This document shows positions 7,990 through 14,807 of a stretch of 51,258 nt of DNA, one piece after another. Source of the stretch: an uncultured Bacilli bacterium (GTDB lineage Bacteria > Bacillota_I > Bacilli_A > RF39 > UBA660); NCBI GenBank assembly GCA_934091015.1, contig CAKOKM010000002.1:1-51258 (forward strand), in the 5' to 3' direction. The translations under genes and the position numbers were made by a program. The number at the start of each line of letters is the position of its first letter. Position 1 is the first letter of the stretch. The notes under the pieces were generated by a model that worked only from the letters and a program-made list of their open reading frames with translations, was not told where the DNA came from and did not search any database.

Positions 7990-8901
7990 TATATTTATTT
8001 CTTTAATTAAGGTATTATCTAAATAATAAATTACTTTTGATACATCATAATTATCTTGAATAGATAAATTTAAAGTATAGATTGTTTCTTCTATTAAATC
8101 TTTAGATGAAAATACATTATTATTTAAATTTAAGACTATATAGTCGTTCTTAATTTCATAGTTTATTTTTTGAATATCTTTAATATAACTTATTAGATTA
8201 GTGTTATAAACTGATTTAGATGCCATTTGTTCAATTATAATTTTGATTTTATCATCTTTATTGTTGCTCATTAAAGTAATTGGTACATAATAATAAAAGT
8301 CATTATATTTAGATAAATAATAAATAGTTGTTTTAGTTATACCAGTAATTGAGTCAATATTAAATGTTTTATTAATTCCATAACTACGATCTAAAATAGA
8401 ATCAATTACTTCATTATTAGGTAACTTTGTTAAAATATTACCTTCTATATAAATAGATAATTTATAATTTGAATCCAAACTAGTTATAGAATAGATAAGA
8501 GAGGATATTAAGGTATCTATTTTATCATTTTCAATATTTAATAATTCTTTAGAAAAGTTAAGTTTAACTATGTTGTTATCAAGATCAACTGATAATAATT
8601 TAGTATCTTTAGGTATAACTTGTTTAAATCCTTCTTTAATATAATTGCTCTTATTACCATCAATAGTTAAGTAATTAATTATTTCTTTTATTTTATTTAT
8701 TCTGTCATTTTCTTTTAAAATAACATTAACTCTAGCTACATAATTATTGTAATCAATTAGATATATATAAGCATCTTTATAACTTTTTTTCTCATTATTA
8801 ATAGTTTCTATCTTTTTAGTCGGAAATAGATAGATAATTAAAATTATTAAGAGAGAAGATACAATTAAAAAGATACGTTTTTTTAATTTATTTTTTAACA
8901 T
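7978..8901 (-). CDS. gerM: GerM-domain sporulation protein
   Basis: About 307 residues: one N-terminal membrane anchor (~8-25) followed by two GerM-type domains (~55-165 and ~180-300), each with a short strand-helix pattern ending in LNF/LNLNN and a segment such as LSIYIEGN. GerM is a mother-cell protein needed for the forespore channel and germination in Bacillus. The start at 8901 is chosen because GGTGG precedes it; the frame could open 12 nt earlier. A CATATAAT element lies 17 nt upstream of the ATG. Neighbours gerE and spoIIIAH support the sporulation role. Confidence 0.82.
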   Translation of the reverse strand: MLKNKLKKRIFLIVSSLLIILIIYLFPTKKIETINNEKKSYKDAYIYLIDYNNYVARVNVILKENDRINKIKEIINYLTIDGNKSNYIKEGFKQVIPKDTKLLSVDLDNNIVKLNFSKELLNIENDKIDTLISSLIYSITSLDSNYKLSIYIEGNILTKLPNNEVIDSILDRSYGINKTFNIDSITGITKTTIYYLSKYNDFYYYVPITLMSNNKDDKIKIIIEQMASKSVYNTNLISYIKDIQKINYEIKNDYIVLNLNNNVFSSKDLIEETIYTLNLSIQDNYDVSKVIYYLDNTLIKEINIKNT

Positions 8902-8917
8902 AAATTCCACCATTAAA

Positions 8918-8925
8918 ATTATATG
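8918..8925 (-). promoter_or_regulatory. Putative sigma-E -10 element of gerM
   Basis: CATATAAT on the minus strand, followed 6 nt later by GGTGG and the ATG. The same octamer sits in front of sigK and yqfC in this window and matches the -10 of sigma-E promoters. Confidence 0.55.
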
Positions 8926-8929
8926 CTAA

Positions 8930-8961
8930 TTAAAAAAATAAAGTCGCTAATTTGCGACTTT
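8930..8961 (-). terminator. Terminator of gerE
   Basis: AAAGTCGC pairs with GCGACTTT around a 6-nt loop (8940-8961), with a T-run on the minus strand (8932-8938). Confidence 0.8.
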
Positions 8962-9169
8962 ATAAAGTTATTTCACCTAATTTAATTAATTCTAATATAG
9001 CACATGATCTATTTTTGCAATCTAATTTTTGAATTACATTAGATATATGATTTCTTACAGTTTTTTCACTAATTAGCAGTTCGTCTGAAATTTGTTTTGT
9101 ACTTTTATTAGTTACTAATAAGTTAAATATTTCTTTTTCTCTTTTAGTTAATAGTGATTCCACTTCCAA
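8960..9169 (-). CDS. gerE: Sporulation transcription factor GerE
   Basis: The 69-residue protein is a lone LuxR-type helix-turn-helix: LLTKREKEIFNLLV, then KQISDELLISEKTVRNHISN, then a C-terminal helix ending LIKLGEITL. Length and sequence match GerE closely (Bacillus GerE is 74 residues). GerE adjusts late mother-cell, sigma-K-dependent coat genes. The start is either TTG 9169 or GTG 9163; AAGGA lies 3 or 9 nt upstream of these. A sigma-K-like promoter precedes it, as for gerE in Bacillus. Confidence 0.92.
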   Translation of the reverse strand: MEVESLLTKREKEIFNLLVTNKSTKQISDELLISEKTVRNHISNVIQKLDCKNRSCAILELIKLGEITL

Positions 9170-9195
9170 TCTTCCTTTCCATAGTATCCTCTTGA

Positions 9196-9223
9196 TATTT
9201 TATGATAGAGAAAGATAGTTAGT
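9196..9223 (-). promoter_or_regulatory. Putative sigma-K promoter of gerE
   Basis: On the minus strand AC (9222-9223), 17 nt, then CATAAAATA (9196-9204) matches the sigma-K consensus AC-N16/17-CATANNNTA. Confidence 0.6.
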
Positions 9224-9234
9224 GAATAATCATA

Positions 9235-9723
9235 TTATTGATATTTAACTGTAATGTACATTTGTTTATCAAATTCTTTTTGAATTGTTCTAATAATGTT
9301 ATTAGCGTCTGTTACATTACTGTTTTTAGATGATATTATAACACTTATTTGATCATCTTTAATTTTAATAAAACTTTTTAAATTATATGTTTTAAGAATT
9401 AAAGATTCTAATTTGTTTTCTTTACCTTTAGTACTATTAATACCTTTTAATTTTTCATAAGCATTATTTTTTTCTTGAACACTGACAGTTTGGTCTAAAA
9501 GAATTTCTTGGAGTTCAGCAATAACTTTTTGATCTTGATCATCATTTTCTACTCTTAAAGCACTTAAAGTATCCTCCTCTTTAACATTTAAGGTTTCACT
9601 AGTAGAAGTATTAGATGGCATTAATTTTGTTAAGTTATCTTCATCTAAAGCTACATAGTAAACTGAAAGTACTAATATAATACTAAATAAAGTTAAAAAC
9701 CATAATTTTTGTTTGTTAATCAT
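9235..9723 (-). CDS. spoIIIAH: Stage III sporulation protein AH
   Basis: About 162 residues: N-terminal membrane helix (KQKLWFLTLFSIILVLSVYYV at ~4-23), a charged helical stretch (~60-110) and a C-terminal ring-building domain (~115-160). This is the SpoIIIAH layout; in Bacillus it joins SpoIIQ across the septal membranes. GGAGG upstream of ATG 9723 fixes the start; the frame opens earlier at a TTG without a site. It is not preceded by spoIIIAA-AG here, so it lies outside the usual operon, next to gerE and gerM. Confidence 0.88.
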   Translation of the reverse strand: MINKQKLWFLTLFSIILVLSVYYVALDEDNLTKLMPSNTSTSETLNVKEEDTLSALRVENDDQDQKVIAELQEILLDQTVSVQEKNNAYEKLKGINSTKGKENKLESLILKTYNLKSFIKIKDDQISVIISSKNSNVTDANNIIRTIQKEFDKQMYITVKYQ

Positions 9724-9784
9724 TATTATCCTCCATATCAATTTAATTATATTAAAGTAAAATAAAATTATGATATTTTTTTAA

Positions 9785-9850
9785 TTAACGAAACCAAGAA
9801 TATTTAATTATTTTAATTATTTTTAATATTTCAGTAAATACTAATCTCAT
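9785..9850 (-). CDS. Micro-ORF: 21-residue cationic amphipathic peptide
   Basis: ATG preceded by AAAGGAGTCAAA, a near-ideal binding site. The product has a regular Ile-Ile-Lys pattern (EILKIIKIIKYSW), net charge about +4, and would form an amphipathic helix. It follows the 18-residue micro-ORF by 35 nt on the same probable transcript. It may be a leaderless antimicrobial peptide, an inducer or an immunity peptide for the adjoining bacteriocin locus. Too short for family assignment. Confidence 0.5.
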   Translation of the reverse strand: MRLVFTEILKIIKIIKYSWFR

Positions 9851-9885
9851 TTTGACTCCTTTCTATAAAATTTTTTCTTTAATTA

Positions 9886-9942
9886 TTAAAGAAACACTAG
9901 GATTAATCTAGCTAATGTTTTTAGAAAATTTAAAAAACTCAT
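9886..9942 (-). CDS. Micro-ORF: 18-residue hydrophobic peptide
   Basis: ATG preceded by AGAAAGGAG at 9-nt spacing. The product, MSFLNFLKTLARLILVFL, is a hydrophobic, weakly basic helix. Its promoter (9991-10033) is almost identical to that of the divergent exporter gene, which ties it to the bacteriocin locus. Length and amphipathy resemble small membrane-active or signalling peptides. No homologue is recalled. Confidence 0.5.
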   Translation of the reverse strand: MSFLNFLKTLARLILVFL

Positions 9943-9990
9943 TAAAAATTTCTCCTTTCTTAATTATTTCACAAGTTCAACCCCTTATTT

Positions 9991-10033
9991 ACCCTTCACT
10001 TATATATATAGACAAAAAAATTTCATTTTACTT
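9991..10033 (-). promoter_or_regulatory. Twin promoter, leftward copy (micro-ORFs)
   Basis: A 43-bp block ending in TCTATATATATAAG and GGGT. It matches the rightward copy at 10091-10133 at about 35 of 43 positions without gaps. A sigma-A reading is ATGAAA, 16 nt, TATAAG. Confidence 0.6.
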
Positions 10034-10090
10034 GTTTTTTTTTAAAAATTTTTATTTTTATTGCTTTTTTAAAAAAGTAGTAAAAAAATA

Positions 10091-10133
10091 AAGTAATTTG
10101 AAAAATTTATCTCTATATATATAAGTAGAGGGT
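10091..10133 (+). promoter_or_regulatory. Twin promoter, rightward copy (exporter)
   Basis: TTGAAA, 16 nt, TATAAG within a 43-bp block shared with the divergent copy. The predicted transcription start falls at about 10131-10134, on or next to the GTG start of the exporter, so the mRNA may be leaderless. Confidence 0.6.
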
Positions 10134-12126
10134 GGTAAATATAAAAAGATATATAATAAGACAAGAAGAAGAAAAAGATTGTGGGGCATCATGTTTAGCA
10201 TCAATAGTTAAATATTATAATGGATATGTTCCATTAGAAATAATTAGGAATGATACTTTAACAGATAATAATGGAACTAATTTTTATAATATTAAAATGG
10301 CTGCTATTAAATATGGTTTTGATGTTATGGGATATAATAATGAACAAATAATACCTCCTTATATTGTTCAAACTAGGATAAATGATTGTTATCACTTTAT
10401 GGTTGTATATAAAATAACAGATAAATATGTAATAGTTATGGATCCAGGTAAAGGAATTATAAAGTATTCTAAAAATGATTATAATAAAATATTTACGGGA
10501 TATATGTTAAAGTTAATTCCTGATGGTAAAATTGTTAAATATGATAAAAAGAATAGTTATTTATCTTTCTTAAAGAAATTAGTTAAGAATAATATTAAAA
10601 ATATTATAATTTGTTTTATATTAACTATTATAATTATTATATTAAATTTAAGTGAAACTTATTTAATTAAAGAAGTCTTAATATATAAAGTATTTATTAA
10701 AGAATTACTAATTATATTATTAATTAAATTAAGTGTTAATTGGTTTAAGAATAATATATTAATAAAAGTTAATAAGAAAATAAATATAGAATTAGTTAAT
10801 GATTATATATCTAAATATTTTAGACTCTCATATAAATATTTGTATTTAAAATCTTCAGGAGACATAATTAATAGAATTAAAGATTTAAATAAAATAAAGA
10901 ATTATCTTGTTAATGAGGTTGTTAATTTTAATTTAAATTTAATGATAATGTTAGTAGTTATTGTTATATTATTTATAATAAATTATAAGTTAACATTAGT
11001 TGTAGTTTTGTTATATGTTGTTACATTTATAGTGTGTAAGTATATTAATAAAAAAGTATTAAAAAAGTACAACGAATTAATATATTTAGATAATTTATAT
11101 ATGGATAATGTAAGTGAATATGTAAGTAAAATATTAACGATTAATTCTTTGAATATTAATAATTTCTTTATTAATAGGTTAAATGATAAATCTAAATTAG
11201 TAGGTAATTTTAATTTTAAAGTAGATAAGTTAAATAATTATTTAAATATTGTTTTAGAATTTGTAGAAATAGTAGTTATGATTATAATTTTAAGTTTATC
11301 ATATAAGAAGGGGTTAGATAATATAATCATTTATTTTCTTTATTATAATTATTTTAAAGAAAGTGTTTATTATTTTATAACTATTAATGCTTCTTTTAAT
11401 TATATAAAGTTAGTTATTGATAAGATTAATGGTGTTTATTATTTAAAAGATTATGATAAAAATAAAGGGATAGAGTTTAAAAATGATGATATTATAATTA
11501 ATAATTTAAGTTATTCTTATGGATTAAATAAAGTATTTGATAAGATAAATTATAAAATTAAGGTTGGTAGTAAAGTACTAATTAAAGGTAATAATGGTAG
11601 TGGGAAGAGTACCTTAATTAATATATTAACTAAGAATATTGATGATTATGATGGTGAAGTATTTATTGGAAGTAATATTAAAGATATTAATTATAATAGT
11701 TATTTAGAACATATTTCTTATGTTAATCAACATAGTGAATTATTTGAAGATAGTATAGTTAATAATATTGTTTTAAATAATGAGATAGATAATAATAAGT
11801 TAAATAAAATAGTTAATATACTTGGTTTAGATGATGTCATTAAAAGAAAAGAAAAAAGGATAAATACATTAATTAAAGATAATTTTAGTGGTGGTGAGAA
11901 ACAAAAAATAATTATTGCTAGATGTTTATATAAATGTTCTGATATTATGATATTTGATGAAGCTTTTTCAGAAATAGCATCTGTTGATAGAAATAATATA
12001 ATTAATAAAATTAATGACGTTTATAGAGATAAAACAATTATTTATGTTAATCATTTTAATGATGATATTAAATATGATCAAATCTTGAAGATAAATAATA
12101 CTAGAAAGGATAAAGTAGATGAGTGA
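10132..12126 (+). CDS. Peptidase C39 domain ABC bacteriocin/peptide exporter
   Basis: The 664-residue protein joins three modules. The N-terminal C39 peptidase has QEEEKDCGASCL (catalytic Cys ~17), the His in CYHFMVV (~88) and the Asp in VMDPG (~104). A six-segment membrane domain spans ~150-420. The ATPase has Walker A KGNNGSGKST (~487-496), signature NFSGGEKQK, Walker B IMIFDEAF and NHFN. Such proteins cut double-glycine leaders and export the peptide. The D-loop region reads DEAFSEIAS rather than the usual DEATSALD. GTG 10132 lies almost on the promoter; a start at ATA 10141 after GAGGGTGG cannot be excluded. The two precursor genes follow directly, the first overlapping its end. Confidence 0.92.
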   Translation: MVNIKRYIIRQEEEKDCGASCLASIVKYYNGYVPLEIIRNDTLTDNNGTNFYNIKMAAIKYGFDVMGYNNEQIIPPYIVQTRINDCYHFMVVYKITDKYVIVMDPGKGIIKYSKNDYNKIFTGYMLKLIPDGKIVKYDKKNSYLSFLKKLVKNNIKNIIICFILTIIIIILNLSETYLIKEVLIYKVFIKELLIILLIKLSVNWFKNNILIKVNKKINIELVNDYISKYFRLSYKYLYLKSSGDIINRIKDLNKIKNYLVNEVVNFNLNLMIMLVVIVILFIINYKLTLVVVLLYVVTFIVCKYINKKVLKKYNELIYLDNLYMDNVSEYVSKILTINSLNINNFFINRLNDKSKLVGNFNFKVDKLNNYLNIVLEFVEIVVMIIILSLSYKKGLDNIIIYFLYYNYFKESVYYFITINASFNYIKLVIDKINGVYYLKDYDKNKGIEFKNDDIIINNLSYSYGLNKVFDKINYKIKVGSKVLIKGNNGSGKSTLINILTKNIDDYDGEVFIGSNIKDINYNSYLEHISYVNQHSELFEDSIVNNIVLNNEIDNNKLNKIVNILGLDDVIKRKEKRINTLIKDNFSGGEKQKIIIARCLYKCSDIMIFDEAFSEIASVDRNNIINKINDVYRDKTIIYVNHFNDDIKYDQILKINNTRKDKVDE

Positions 12127-12250
12127 TAGTAAGTTATATAGTATAAGTGGTGGAAAAGCAAAGTATTCTATCTTTGCAATTGTTGGTGGATTAATTACTT
12201 TCTTAATTGGGGTTGTTGATGGGTTCATTCGTCCTACAAAGTGTAATTAA
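12119..12250 (+). CDS. Class IIb bacteriocin-like precursor, peptide 1 (43 residues)
   Basis: ATG overlaps the last codons of the exporter and is preceded by AGAAAGGA. The leader MSDSKLYSISGG has Leu at -7, Ile at -4 and GG at -2/-1, the double-glycine signal cut by C39 peptidases. The mature ~31-residue part is hydrophobic with GG and a GxxxG motif (GVVDG), ending in RPTKCN. GxxxG motifs in both peptides are the mark of two-peptide class IIb bacteriocins. Too short for routine gene callers. Confidence 0.8.
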   Translation: MSDSKLYSISGGKAKYSIFAIVGGLITFLIGVVDGFIRPTKCN

Positions 12251-12399
12251 TGAATAATTATGAATTAAATAAAATAGTGGGTGGACAAATTAATGGTTCA
12301 ATATTAAATGCCTTATCAAGATTTATTACTACTTTGTTTGAACTTGGTAGATCTGTTGGCAGTAGTTTGCGTCGAGTAACTAATAAAAATATGTGCTAA
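12250..12399 (+). CDS. Class IIb bacteriocin-like precursor, peptide 2 (49 residues)
   Basis: ATG overlaps the stop of peptide 1 (TAATG), implying translational coupling and 1:1 synthesis. The leader MNNYELNKIVGG is a textbook double-glycine leader (E -8, L -7, I -4, GG). The mature ~37-residue part is amphipathic and cationic, with a GxxxG motif (GRSVG) and a single C-terminal Cys. Peptide 1 also has one Cys near its end, so a disulfide between them is conceivable. No immunity gene of usual size follows. Confidence 0.8.
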   Translation: MNNYELNKIVGGQINGSILNALSRFITTLFELGRSVGSSLRRVTNKNMC

Positions 12400-12401
12400 C
12401 G

Positions 12402-12430
12402 TTCACAAAAAGGATAATATTTGATATAAT
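12402..12430 (+). promoter_or_regulatory. Promoter of the cca-dnaD-nth operon
   Basis: TTCACA (12402-12407), 17 nt, TATAAT (12425-12430), 18 bp before the cca start. Confidence 0.65.
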
Positions 12431-12448
12431 TTTGGTAGAGGTATTATA

Positions 12449-13531
12449 GTGAATAATAGTATAAAAAAGATATTAAATAAATTAGAAAAAAATGGATTTG
12501 AAGCATATGTTGTAGGAGGTTATGTTAGGGATTATTTACTTAATATAACTTCTTATGATGTTGACATATGTACAAATGCTTTACCTAAAGATATAATTAA
12601 AGTTTTTAAGATTAAAAAGGGTGTTAGTAATTATGGATCTATTGGTTTTAAAATAGGTAAATATAATTATGATATAACTACTTATAGAGAAGATGGGGAA
12701 TATAATAATCATAAGCCTAAAAGTATTAAGTATGTTGATAATTTATTAATAGATTTAAAAAGAAGAGATTTTAGAATTAATTCAATATGTATGAATAATG
12801 AAGGAAAAATATTTGATTATTTAAATGGGAAAGAAGATATTCATAATAAGTTAATTAAAACTATTGGAAGTACAGATGTTAGACTAAATGAAGATCCGGT
12901 TAGAATACTTAGAGCTATTAGATTCGCTATTATATTAGATTTTAATTTAGATGAAGAAATAGTTAGTTTTATTAAAAATAATAAAGATTTATTAAAGAGT
13001 ATAAGTTATACAAGAAAAAAACAAGAGTTAGAAAAAATACTTACATCTAAAAATGCAGTTAAAGGATTAAATTATTTAAAAGAATTAGAATTATTAGATG
13101 AATTAGAAATAAAATATGATAAAATAGTTAATGTTTCTGATATATTAGGAATGTGGGCTCAAATGGAGTTTAGTTTAAAATATCAGTTTACAAAACAATC
13201 TTTAACAATTATTAATCAAATTAAAGAAATAGTTAATTATGGAAAGATTGATTGTTATGTATTACTAAAATATGGATTATATGTTAGTTTAGTTGCAGGA
13301 GAAATATTAGGTTATAGTAGAGAAGATATTAATAAAATGGATAAGCAAATGCCTATTCATAAAATGAGTGATGTTAAAATTAATAATAATGATATAATGA
13401 ATTTATTAAATATTGAGGGTTCTCCTAAACTTAAAACTATTTATGATGATATTGTAGATGAAGTACTTAAAGGAAAAGTTAAGAATAATAAAAGAGATAT
13501 TAAGAAATATATTATTAAAAGATGGATGTGA
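12449..13531 (+). CDS. cca: CCA tRNA nucleotidyltransferase
   Basis: The 360-residue class II nucleotidyltransferase begins with GGYVRDYLL and the metal-binding pair DVDIC, followed by TYREDGEY, RRDFRINSIC and a neck region with NEDPVRILRAIRFA. This set is diagnostic of CCA-adding or poly(A)-adding enzymes; in Firmicutes the role is CCA repair at tRNA 3' ends in the cytoplasm. The start is GTG with a GTAGAGGT site. It is first in an operon with dnaD and nth. Confidence 0.93.
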   Translation: MNNSIKKILNKLEKNGFEAYVVGGYVRDYLLNITSYDVDICTNALPKDIIKVFKIKKGVSNYGSIGFKIGKYNYDITTYREDGEYNNHKPKSIKYVDNLLIDLKRRDFRINSICMNNEGKIFDYLNGKEDIHNKLIKTIGSTDVRLNEDPVRILRAIRFAIILDFNLDEEIVSFIKNNKDLLKSISYTRKKQELEKILTSKNAVKGLNYLKELELLDELEIKYDKIVNVSDILGMWAQMEFSLKYQFTKQSLTIINQIKEIVNYGKIDCYVLLKYGLYVSLVAGEILGYSREDINKMDKQMPIHKMSDVKINNNDIMNLLNIEGSPKLKTIYDDIVDEVLKGKVKNNKRDIKKYIIKRWM

Positions 13532-13538
13532 TATTTAA

Positions 13539-14177
13539 ATGAATAGTAGTTTTTTAGAACAATATGTTAAATCTAAAGATTATATTTTAAGAAAAGAACT
13601 ATTTCCGATAATATGGGAATATAAACTTAACTTAGAAGAAGTACTTTTATTAATATATTTTATGAATGAGGATATACCTACTTTTGATGTTGAACATATT
13701 AATAAAATTACAATGATTAGTGTTAATAAAATATTAGATTCTTTTACTAGTTTAACTAATAAAGGGTTAATATCTATTGATGTTATTAAAGAAAGTAGTG
13801 GAGTTAAAGAGGTTGTTAATCTTGATTCTATTTATAAATGTATGGTTGATGGTTTAATGAAAAATAATAAAAAAGTAGTGAATAATAATATATTTGAAAA
13901 ATTTGAAAAGGAATTTTCAAGAACTTTATCTCCTATGGAGTATGAAATAATTAATGATTGGTTAGATAAAAATATTAGTGAAGATTTGATATTAGGGGCA
14001 TTAAAAGAAGCAACTTATAATGGAGTAAATAATTTAAGGTATATAGATAAAATAATTTATGAATGGACAAAAAAGGGATTTAAAAATATGGAGGATGTAA
14101 GTAATCATTTAAGAAACAGAAGTACTTCTGATAAAAGTGTTAAAGAAATAAGTGATTATAATTGGTTAGATGAATAA
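13539..14177 (+). CDS. dnaD: DnaD-domain replication initiation protein
   Basis: About 212 residues. The N-terminal half (~1-95) has a winged-helix pattern (EEVLLLIYFM, then VNKILDSFTSLTNKGLIS) and the C-terminal half (~115-180) a DnaD/DnaB-type domain with LSPMEYEIINDWLDKNISEDLILGALKEA and a YIDKII...W segment. DnaD remodels DNA at the origin and during restart. The adjacent nth overlaps its end by 8 bp, the same pairing seen in Bacillus. Confidence 0.88.
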   Translation: MNSSFLEQYVKSKDYILRKELFPIIWEYKLNLEEVLLLIYFMNEDIPTFDVEHINKITMISVNKILDSFTSLTNKGLISIDVIKESSGVKEVVNLDSIYKCMVDGLMKNNKKVVNNNIFEKFEKEFSRTLSPMEYEIINDWLDKNISEDLILGALKEATYNGVNNLRYIDKIIYEWTKKGFKNMEDVSNHLRNRSTSDKSVKEISDYNWLDE

Positions 14178-14787
14178 GGAAGTTTATGATATTTTAGATT
14201 ATTATATACCTGATCCGAAGTGTGAGCTTGATTATAATAGTCCATTTGAGTTATTAGTATCAACTATTTTAAGTGCACAATGTACTGATAAAAGAGTTAA
14301 TGTTGTTACAAAAGATTTATTTAGTAAATATGATATTAATAGTCTTGCTAAGGTGGATAAGAAAGAAATAGAAAGTATTATTAGATCGTGTGGTTCTTAT
14401 AGTAAAAAAAGTGATTATATAATTACTGTTAGTAAAAGATTATTAAATGATTATAATGGAGTGGTTCCGAATAATAGAAAATATTTAGAATCATTACCGG
14501 GAGTTGGTAGAAAGACTACTAATGTAGTTCTTAAGAATATTTATAATGAGCCGAGTATTCCAGTAGATACGCATGTGGAAAGGGTATCTAAAAGACTTGG
14601 TTTTGCTAAAATGAATGATTCGGTTAGTATCATTGAAAAGAAGCTTATGAAAAAGATTCCTAAAGAAAAGTGGAATAGAGTTAGTGAACAAATTCTTTTA
14701 TTTGGTAGATATTATTGTAAGAGTATTAATCCAAGTTGTGATGGATGTAAATTTAAAAATATTTGTAAGTATAAGAAAAACAGTTAG
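14170..14787 (+). CDS. nth: Endonuclease III (DNA glycosylase/AP lyase)
   Basis: The 205-residue protein has the helix-hairpin-helix LESLPGVGRKTTNVV with the catalytic Lys in SAQCTDKRV/GVGRK context, the catalytic Asp in PVDTHVERVSKRLG, and a C-terminal four-Cys iron-sulfur loop (C-x6-C-x2-C-x5-C) in YYCKSINPSCDGCKFKNIC. It removes oxidised pyrimidines in base excision repair. It overlaps dnaD and ends in a bidirectional terminator. Confidence 0.95.
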   Translation: MNKEVYDILDYYIPDPKCELDYNSPFELLVSTILSAQCTDKRVNVVTKDLFSKYDINSLAKVDKKEIESIIRSCGSYSKKSDYIITVSKRLLNDYNGVVPNNRKYLESLPGVGRKTTNVVLKNIYNEPSIPVDTHVERVSKRLGFAKMNDSVSIIEKKLMKKIPKEKWNRVSEQILLFGRYYCKSINPSCDGCKFKNICKYKKNS

Positions 14788-14807
14788 AAATTTATCTAAC
14801 TGTTTTT
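14776..14807. terminator. Bidirectional terminator between nth and pbp1A
   Basis: AAAAACAGTTAGA (14776-14788) pairs with TCTAACTGTTTTT (14795-14807), giving T-runs on both strands. Confidence 0.88.
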
